Shown here: positions 5,283 through 10,804 of the stretch, in pieces
Layout of the letters: each line of letters opens with the position of its first letter
How positions within the stretch are numbered: position 1 is the stretch's first letter
Assembly (NCBI GenBank): GCA_019058135.1
Contig: JAHLWE010000423.1
Coordinates: forward strand, 1 to 10,804
Direction: 5' to 3'
From: Promethearchaeota archaeon
GTDB taxonomy: Archaea; Asgardarchaeota; Lokiarchaeia; Sigyniarchaeales; SOKP01
DNA length: 10,804 nt
The notes under the pieces: generated by a model
Databases searched by the model: none
What the model saw: the letters and a program-made list of their open reading frames with translations, nothing else
Told to the model about the DNA's origin: nothing
Made by a program: the position numbers and the translations under genes

Positions 5283-6773
5283 ATGAAAATTGAGGATAAT
5301 ATAGACACATTTAATTCTCTAGTAAAGAGGAGAGGTTTCATATGGGGCCCATCACCAGAGATTTATGGAGGTTTCGCTGGATTTTATACATATGGACCAG
5401 CTGGTTCGGCGTTAAAAAATAAAATTCTCTCTTTATTTAGGAAAGAACTCTCATATTTTGGTTTTTTAGAGGTTGAATGTCCAACAATTATGCCTGAGAT
5501 TGTCTGGGAAGCTTCTGGGCATCTGGAGAGATTTATTGATTATATAACTCGATGTACTAAATGTAAATTATTATATAGAGCTGACAGAATTCTAAAAGAA
5601 TTATTACCAGATATGATGATTGATGGGTTATCTAAGGAAGAATTAAATAAACTTATCAAAACTAAAAATCTTAAGTGCCCCAATTGTGATAGTTTGCTTG
5701 GAGAAATTGAAGAATATAACTTAATGTTAAAGACTAACGTGGGAGATAATAATGTTGCATATTTACGCCCAGAAACTGCAACCAGTACATACTTATTATT
5801 TAATCGATTAGATAATTATGCACGAAAACAATATCCAATCAAAGTCTTTCAATATGGTAAAGCTCATAGGAATGAAATATCCCCAAGGCAAGGAGTTATC
5901 CGGATGAGAGCATTTGATCAATTGGAATTACAACTATTCATAGGAAAGGAACAAGAAATGACGCTTGAGGAGTATTTTGATGTAAAAAGTGAAAAACTTC
6001 CCTTCTTAGATTGGAAAACTCAAATAAAAAATATTAACAAGCCAAATATTATTTCCCTTGAAGAAGCCATAAACTCTGGAGTTATACAAAAACCGGCTTT
6101 TGCATATAGTCTCTATATTTCATATTTCTTGACTAAAAGGTTTGGATATGAAGATGAACTTATACGTTTAAGGCAACATTCACCTGCAGAAAGAGCTCAT
6201 TATGCCGATGATGCATGGGATTTGGAGATAGAAACAAGACAGTATGGTTGGATTGAAATCTGTGGAATTCATGATCGAACAGATTATGATTTAAGACGGC
6301 ATCAAGAATTTTCAAAACAAAATTTCGAAATCGTTTTGGATACAAGCTCGAATAAAAAAGAAATACCTCAAATACTCGAGATCGCTTTTGGAATAGATCG
6401 TATATTGTATACTCTTTTAGAAAGTTGCTTTGATGTAAAGGAGGAAAGAATAAATTTAAAGCTAAAACCATTTCTTGCACCTTATTCCGTTGCAGTTTTT
6501 CCTTTAATTAAAAATAAAAAAGAAATTAGGGATTTGGCAAAAGAAGTTCAAAAAAAATTATTGAATAATAGGATTGCTTCTTTTTATGATGAAGCTGGCT
6601 CAATTGGAAAGCGATATAGACGTCAAGACGAATTAGGAACTCCGTTTTGCATTACAATAGATTATGAATCTTTAGAAGATCAATCAATTACAATAAGATA
6701 TAGAGATTCTATGGAACAAGAAAGAATAAAAATTAATAAGATTACGGATATAATTTCGAAAAAATTAATCTAA
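5283..6773 (+). CDS. glyS: glycine--tRNA ligase (archaeal/eukaryotic alpha2 type)
   Basis: Cytosolic class II aminoacyl-tRNA synthetase that charges tRNA-Gly with glycine using ATP. At 496 aa it is shorter than many archaeal homologues (about 550-600) but complete. N-terminus: KRRGFIWGPSPEIYGGFAGFYTYGP-type motif 1 region (residues 15-39). Probable zinc ribbon: C91-x2-C94 and C132-x2-C135. Glycine pocket: RPETA (162-166) and GWIE (322-325), followed by DRTDYDL (331-337). Motif 2: R196-N-E-I-S-P-R-Q-G with RAFDQLE (209-215), where most relatives have REFxQxE. Motif 3: AFGIDR (368-373). Anticodon-binding (HGTP) domain: about 398-496, including SIGKRYRRQDELGTPFCITID. Unusual substitutions are ATSTY after RPET (usually AQGIF) and H195 in place of the common Phe before RNE. 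ATG start preceded by GATTTAGAG, with no strong Shine-Dalgarno. Monocistronic by context. Confidence 0.96.
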   Translation: MKIEDNIDTFNSLVKRRGFIWGPSPEIYGGFAGFYTYGPAGSALKNKILSLFRKELSYFGFLEVECPTIMPEIVWEASGHLERFIDYITRCTKCKLLYRADRILKELLPDMMIDGLSKEELNKLIKTKNLKCPNCDSLLGEIEEYNLMLKTNVGDNNVAYLRPETATSTYLLFNRLDNYARKQYPIKVFQYGKAHRNEISPRQGVIRMRAFDQLELQLFIGKEQEMTLEEYFDVKSEKLPFLDWKTQIKNINKPNIISLEEAINSGVIQKPAFAYSLYISYFLTKRFGYEDELIRLRQHSPAERAHYADDAWDLEIETRQYGWIEICGIHDRTDYDLRRHQEFSKQNFEIVLDTSSNKKEIPQILEIAFGIDRILYTLLESCFDVKEERINLKLKPFLAPYSVAVFPLIKNKKEIRDLAKEVQKKLLNNRIASFYDEAGSIGKRYRRQDELGTPFCITIDYESLEDQSITIRYRDSMEQERIKINKITDIISKKLI

Positions 6774-6877
6774 ATTTAATCTCAATCTTAAAATTTCTTC
6801 CATTCTTAATTGTTCCAAATTTTCTAAACAAAAATATGGGAAGCCAAAATTAATTCAAAAAAAAATTTAAATGAAGC

Positions 6878-6899
6878 AACTTTTTAAAAATAAAAAGTT
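6878..6899. repeat. perfect 9-bp inverted repeat upstream of the surface gene pair
   Basis: AACTTTTTA (6878-6886), loop AAAA, then its exact complement TAAAAAGTT (6891-6899). It lies in the 200-bp spacer between the GlyRS stop and the surface-protein start, about 75 nt before the ATG. It could be a dyad operator or contain the TATA box of the surface operon, or act as a weak GlyRS terminator, although no T-tract follows on the plus strand. The rest of the spacer is AT-rich without another recognisable element. Confidence 0.4.
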
Positions 6900-6973
6900 A
6901 TAGTAAGAAAAGACCTCTAGGAATTAGGTTAAATCGGAATTTTTCAAAATTAAACTTATTTAAAAACGAATAG

Positions 6974-9721
6974 ATGTATTTTATGATAAAAAAATTATCA
7001 AGATGCAATAAATGTCAACATAAAGTACTAATTATTCTTTTTATCAGTTTTTTCGTGTTCAATTTGTTTTATTACAATAATTTTTCATTTAATCAAAAAG
7101 ATAATTCAAATTCGAATTTTCAAAATAAAGATAATCTCAATAATATATTTGATACCTATTTTAATGAAAATTCACTTAATCCCAAAGTCTCAACAATTCC
7201 ATTATTAGAAAATCCTTTTTTGAATCACTTAGATAATACTACTCAATTTTTTCTCAATCATTTATACCAAAATGAATCTGTTTCATCAATTATGAATGGA
7301 ACTTATTTTCGAAGCAGTAATAAGACCGGGTATATCTTAGTGGATAATAGAACTTACTCAATAGATAATATTTTATATAATTGGGGTTTCGGTTATGAAA
7401 ATGATTCTTCTGATAACATCGATAAAATTAAAGAACTGAAGGGAAAACCTTTGTGGTATTCGGAAAATGAATCTACATATCAATATGGATTTATCCAATC
7501 TACTAATAGCACTGGTGGAGGAATTAATACAACTCGATATTTAATTGATAACGTTGCTGTTTTATTGCCTTTAATAGAAAATTATTATCAAGAATCTCCG
7601 GGAGAGAAGAGAGATGATGCAAAAGAGGTTCTGGAAACCCAATTTGAATTACTAAACACATCACAATTTTGGAATGATACTAATGGAGGTTTTGTTCATT
7701 ATAATAATAGTGATATAAAATATGCTCATGAGAATTTTTTAGCTGTATTAGCAAATATCTTGTGGCACAGATATGCTGATGCAAATCTAACATATAAGGA
7801 TGAATCTTTGGATTTTGCAAGCAATATAATCTCAAATTTTAGCTTTTATTTCTGGGATAGTGTTTTTGGAGGATTTTATTATAAAGCCAATCAAGACTGG
7901 ACAAAATATGGGGATGATAATCAAAAATATTTAAAAACAAATGCATTGGGTATAATTGCTCTTACAGAATATTATATAGAAACTGATAATGATACTGCAA
8001 TTGATATGGCAGAAACAATATATCAAAAGATTAAAGCAAATCTGTATAATGAAACTTATGGTGGATATGAGAAATCCGGTCATAATACATGGGCTACTTC
8101 CAATTATAGCTTAATGTTAGAAGAGAATGCTTGGTTTCTAATGGCGCTTACAAGGCTTTTTAAAGCAACAAGTAAAGAAGAATATTATGATGATGCAATT
8201 GATCTATTTCAATTTTTTGAGACTCATATGTATGATGATGAAAATGGTGGATATATTTACTCCATCGGTCCCCCCAACAATATTACAGATAAGCATATTT
8301 TCGCAAATAACTTATTGATAAGAGCTTATCATGAAATGTCTGAAATTTTTCATAATACAGAACTAAAAGGGAATTTAAACGATACTCTCTTAATTAAAGG
8401 CGAAGAAACTTTAAACTTGACATGTAATTATAGATTTTATAAAGAATATGTATTTGAGAATTCACAAAGTTCATTCACGTTAATCAATAATACAGAGAAT
8501 GCTAATATTACGTTCATAATAAGGTATCCAGATGATACCATATTAGAAATAATTAGACCTAATAATACAGATAGTTCTGGAAGCCAATCAATTATCTTTA
8601 AAGTTAATGATGATTTATCCGATGGCACATATTCTATATCTGTTTATGCAAATAAAACATTCAGAGCAACGGCCTTTAATACTTTTTATTTTAATGTAAT
8701 ATCTGGGTTATCATTTAAATCAGATGAAATTGAAGGTCTTGACCATGGTATTTATCGAGGAGATACACTTGAAATAAATCTTACAGTATCAAGTACAAGA
8801 AATAATAATGATCTCCTGAATCTTTATAGTGAAAGTGATTCTTTCTCCGTTGATGACAAAAATATCATAATAAATGGACAAACCGATACTAAATTTCCTA
8901 TAAACATTACAGCGAATTCTAATGCCAATTTAGGAAACCAAACAATCAATTTCTACATAAAAAACGGAACAAAAACATATTTAACATTTAATTTTACAAT
9001 TTTTATCAACCAATCAATTGAAGTTTTATTAATATCCCATAAGTATGAAGTATTTGAAAATGACACATTAGCGATCTCAATGTCTTTTATAAATTACTTA
9101 TCTGATATAGAACAAAGCGTTAAAGTTGAATTATTTGGTTTATATATTGAAAATATTGAGGAAAATGTTGATATTGCTGCCAATACGATAAGTTCTAAGA
9201 CCTTTTATGTCCAAGTTAATAATACTATTCATACTAAATCAATAATAATTAATATTAATGTCTCAAGAGCTGGAGAATCTATTTATTTCAGTGAAAAGGA
9301 GATCTCTGTTATACAACCAATAGAAATAAAAAGTATATCTTTTCCATTTAGTGTATATCAAGGTCAACGAGCATTTTTGATTATAAAAATTATTAATTAT
9401 AGAGAAGAACCATTGAACTTTACTCTTTATATTAATAATATCCCATTTCCTACAAATTTAGATCAAATAGGATATGGTGAAAATGAAATAATTGTTGATT
9501 TTACTCCATCCATAAATCCCTTCGATTTTGAAACTAAGGAGTATGTAATAAGTATAAAAGATGATTCTGGAAAAGTTCTAATTATAGAAACTTTCCAAAC
9601 TGAAATAAGGCTGTCTGTTTTAAATTTTATGTTATTCTATTTGATTCCTATCTTGTTGCCTGTTTTAATCATTATATATTATAAAAATAAAGAGATAAAA
9701 AGCAGAGAATTAGAAAAATAA
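6974..9721 (+). CDS. membrane-anchored surface protein with AGE/six-hairpin-like alpha-toroid and beta-sandwich stalk
   Basis: Predicted extracellular protein of 915 aa. A basic N-terminus and hydrophobic helix (about 17-34) form a signal peptide or anchor. Residues about 90-470 look like an (alpha/alpha)n toroid of the N-acylglucosamine-2-epimerase (AGE) or six-hairpin glycosidase kind. Four repeats of [WY]-[ND]-x3-GG-[FY] occur at 233-240, 294-301, 358-365 and 420-427, spaced 61, 64 and 62 residues, each followed by an A-L-x2-L-type helix pair. Residues about 475-880 are Ser/Thr/Asn-rich beta strands, probably several Ig-like stalk domains. A C-terminal TM helix (about 883-903) with a Lys/Arg-rich tail anchors it with the bulk outside. 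More than 30 N-x-S/T sequons suggest heavy N-glycosylation. The fold suggests carbohydrate binding or processing, but I cannot name catalytic residues, so the enzymatic role is unproven. Two in-frame ATGs (6974, 6983) are possible starts; the first is given. Ten bp separate it from the next gene, so they are probably co-transcribed. Confidence 0.85.
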   Translation: MYFMIKKLSRCNKCQHKVLIILFISFFVFNLFYYNNFSFNQKDNSNSNFQNKDNLNNIFDTYFNENSLNPKVSTIPLLENPFLNHLDNTTQFFLNHLYQNESVSSIMNGTYFRSSNKTGYILVDNRTYSIDNILYNWGFGYENDSSDNIDKIKELKGKPLWYSENESTYQYGFIQSTNSTGGGINTTRYLIDNVAVLLPLIENYYQESPGEKRDDAKEVLETQFELLNTSQFWNDTNGGFVHYNNSDIKYAHENFLAVLANILWHRYADANLTYKDESLDFASNIISNFSFYFWDSVFGGFYYKANQDWTKYGDDNQKYLKTNALGIIALTEYYIETDNDTAIDMAETIYQKIKANLYNETYGGYEKSGHNTWATSNYSLMLEENAWFLMALTRLFKATSKEEYYDDAIDLFQFFETHMYDDENGGYIYSIGPPNNITDKHIFANNLLIRAYHEMSEIFHNTELKGNLNDTLLIKGEETLNLTCNYRFYKEYVFENSQSSFTLINNTENANITFIIRYPDDTILEIIRPNNTDSSGSQSIIFKVNDDLSDGTYSISVYANKTFRATAFNTFYFNVISGLSFKSDEIEGLDHGIYRGDTLEINLTVSSTRNNNDLLNLYSESDSFSVDDKNIIINGQTDTKFPINITANSNANLGNQTINFYIKNGTKTYLTFNFTIFINQSIEVLLISHKYEVFENDTLAISMSFINYLSDIEQSVKVELFGLYIENIEENVDIAANTISSKTFYVQVNNTIHTKSIIININVSRAGESIYFSEKEISVIQPIEIKSISFPFSVYQGQRAFLIIKIINYREEPLNFTLYINNIPFPTNLDQIGYGENEIIVDFTPSINPFDFETKEYVISIKDDSGKVLIIETFQTEIRLSVLNFMLFYLIPILLPVLIIIYYKNKEIKSRELEK

Positions 9722-9731
9722 GGTCACTAAT

Positions 9732-10748
9732 ATGAATTTGAATAAAAAATCCATTTTATTTATTTCACTACTTTTTAGTTCGTTATTAGTTTTCAATTTT
9801 ACAAATATTATTAGTAAAGAAATCCTAAAAGAAGAGAACTCAAATTATTTTCTCATAAAAAATCTTAGAACATCCCAAGAGAAAAAACCAATCGCATATG
9901 AAGATATTTCATGTAATACAACAGAGATTAAGAGATTTTATGAAACAATCAATATAAGTTTAATAAATATAAATGAATTCGATGATCCAAACAATCTGGA
10001 TATCTATGCAAATATATCCTTTACAAATAACTCTTTAGTTAATTATTCAATGTTTATTGATAATATCCTTAATATTGCTTATTATAATTTTACTCCAACG
10101 ATTAATGCTCCTTTAGGACTACAAAATGTGACATTTTCAATATTTAATAATTCAGGGCAAGATTTATTAAACAATCAGACAACAAAGACGAATTTCACTA
10201 TTTCAAATAATTTACCTTATTGTTCAGTTTATCTAAGTAGTACAAAAATATACCGGAATGAATTTTTAATGATAAATCTAACTCCATCTGATGTTGAAGA
10301 CAATCTTTTGGAATTAAATTGGAGTATCAGTATAGTGGATTATAACGATAATAAAATTAAGTCAATAGGATCAAATTTATTAAATTTCATTCAAAAAATT
10401 GATGATGATTTTATCAAAGTAAATTCTTATTATCGAATTAAAGTGAATATCACGGATACTGACAAACATCATTCAGTTCATTATTTTCCATTTGAGGTAA
10501 TTAATTCTCCACCACAAATTGTAATAAGTCCAATAAATACAATTATAATCACACCAGATGATAGAGGTGTTAAACGAAGTTCAGAATTAGTTAAAATTAC
10601 TCTTAATGTTACAGATATTGAAGATAGTTCCCCCTCTGATGTTGATGTCAAGTTAAAAATTGAAGATACTAATGGTGTTGAAGAACAACTCGATTTTACA
10701 AACAATGGCGACGGCTCATATGAATTAGAATTTAATATTACCGCATAA
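9732..10748 (+). CDS. secreted Ig/cadherin-like repeat protein, interrupted by an in-frame stop
   Basis: Signal peptide at residues 5-22 (KKSILFISLLFSSLLVFNF), then repeated beta-sandwich-like domains. Three strand pairs share a D-x-(E/D)-D-x-L/V pattern: INEFDDPNNLDIYANISF (80-97), LTPSDVEDNLLELNWSI (183-199) and LNVTDIEDSSPSDVDVKLKI (291-310). The acidic clusters resemble calcium-binding inter-domain loops of cadherin/PKD-type repeats, and NSPPQI (258-263) is a typical domain linker. Many N-x-S/T sequons are present. The frame stops with TAA at 10746-10748 after 338 residues, but homologous sequence continues in the same frame (next entry), so this is probably the first part of a longer protein. 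ATG start 10 bp after the preceding stop, with no clear Shine-Dalgarno (AAGGTCA lies close by). It is likely a surface partner of the upstream toroid protein; adhesion or S-layer association is inference. Confidence 0.75.
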   Translation: MNLNKKSILFISLLFSSLLVFNFTNIISKEILKEENSNYFLIKNLRTSQEKKPIAYEDISCNTTEIKRFYETINISLININEFDDPNNLDIYANISFTNNSLVNYSMFIDNILNIAYYNFTPTINAPLGLQNVTFSIFNNSGQDLLNNQTTKTNFTISNNLPYCSVYLSSTKIYRNEFLMINLTPSDVEDNLLELNWSISIVDYNDNKIKSIGSNLLNFIQKIDDDFIKVNSYYRIKVNITDTDKHHSVHYFPFEVINSPPQIVISPINTIIITPDDRGVKRSSELVKITLNVTDIEDSSPSDVDVKLKIEDTNGVEEQLDFTNNGDGSYELEFNITA

Positions 10749-10804
10749 AAACCAATGGGATTGCATGACTTAACCATAATTGCTGAAGATCAGAATGGAG
10801 GAAC
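10749..10804 (+). pseudogene. in-frame continuation of the Ig-like protein beyond the TAA
   Basis: Directly after the stop the same frame reads KPMGLHDLTIIAEDQNGG and runs off the window. This aligns to residues 127-142 of the same protein (PLGLQNVTFSIFNNSG): P-(L/M)-G-L-x-x-(V/L)-T, the final strand of the first Ig-like domain, so it is coding-like sequence and not spacer. Either the gene carries a nonsense mutation or the base is a sequencing or assembly error; one substitution, for example TAT or AAA for TAA, would restore the frame. The 3' end is outside the window. Confidence 0.65.

Noticed and set aside
6160..6480. 106-codon minus-strand open frame inside glyS
   Set aside because: It lies entirely within conserved synthetase sequence and its translation has no recognisable features.
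6974..8380. Naming the toroid protein as a specific glycosidase, epimerase or thioredoxin-like YyaL protein
   Set aside because: No thioredoxin domain precedes the toroid and no catalytic pair can be identified by eye; only the fold type is supported.
10746..10748. TAA as a recoded (readthrough) codon
   Set aside because: TAA is used as a normal stop by other genes in the window (for example at 9719-9721 and 325-327), and no recoding signal is visible; mutation or error is simpler.
10481..10777. 98-codon minus-strand open frame at the right end
   Set aside because: It is antisense to Ig-like domain sequence that is clearly coding on the plus strand and continues past 10748.
1..10804. CRISPR array, tRNA, rRNA, insertion sequence or defence cluster
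   Set aside because: I saw no regularly spaced repeats, tRNA-like cloverleaf, rRNA segment, transposase motif or restriction/toxin genes on either strand.

Overview
The window is AT-rich DNA, very probably archaeal. The clearest marker is a full-length archaeal/eukaryotic-type (alpha2, class II) glycyl-tRNA synthetase with four zinc-site cysteines and the FYTYGP-type N-terminus that I associate with archaeal enzymes. The style of the other genes (a multi-TM orphan protein, a large coiled-coil orphan, long membrane-anchored surface proteins dense in N-x-S/T sequons, T-tract terminators, TATA-like boxes, few Shine-Dalgarno sites) resembles low-GC Asgard (Lokiarchaeia-like) genomes. That placement is inference; only 'archaeal' is firmly supported.

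Layout. Bases 30-99 are not genomic: they align without gaps to a degraded Illumina P5 / 8-nt index / Nextera Read-1 transposon end, so this is an artefactual contig end and real sequence starts near base 100. Next comes the 3' end of a TPR protein gene (100-327), meeting tail to tail a minus-strand block of four genes: an HGSNAT/YeiB-like membrane acyltransferase (328-1674), a GNAT N-acetyltransferase with a basic N-terminal extension (1795-2475), a 549-aa coiled-coil protein of no recognised family (2596-4245) and a seven-TM protein (4349-5155). A hairpin followed by a T-tract (2525-2578) separates the coiled-coil gene from the GNAT gene, so the block is probably several transcripts and not one operon.

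From 5283 everything is on the plus strand: glycyl-tRNA synthetase (5283-6773), a 200-bp spacer with a perfect 9-bp inverted repeat, then a pair of cell-surface genes 10 bp apart. The first (6974-9721) has a signal/anchor helix, a predicted alpha/alpha-toroid of the N-acylglucosamine-2-epimerase (AGE) or six-hairpin type with four evenly spaced D-x3-GG[F/Y] repeats, beta-sandwich-like stalk domains and a C-terminal TM anchor. The second (9732-10804, running off the window) is a secreted protein of repeated Ig/cadherin-like domains. It is interrupted by an in-frame TAA at 10746, after which recognisable domain sequence continues in the same frame.

How they fit together: GlyRS is translation housekeeping. 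The acyltransferase is a plausible envelope-glycan acetylation enzyme, and the plus-strand pair looks like a surface module (possible glycan-acting ectoenzyme plus Ig-like partner). No defence system, mobile element, CRISPR array, rRNA or tRNA was seen.
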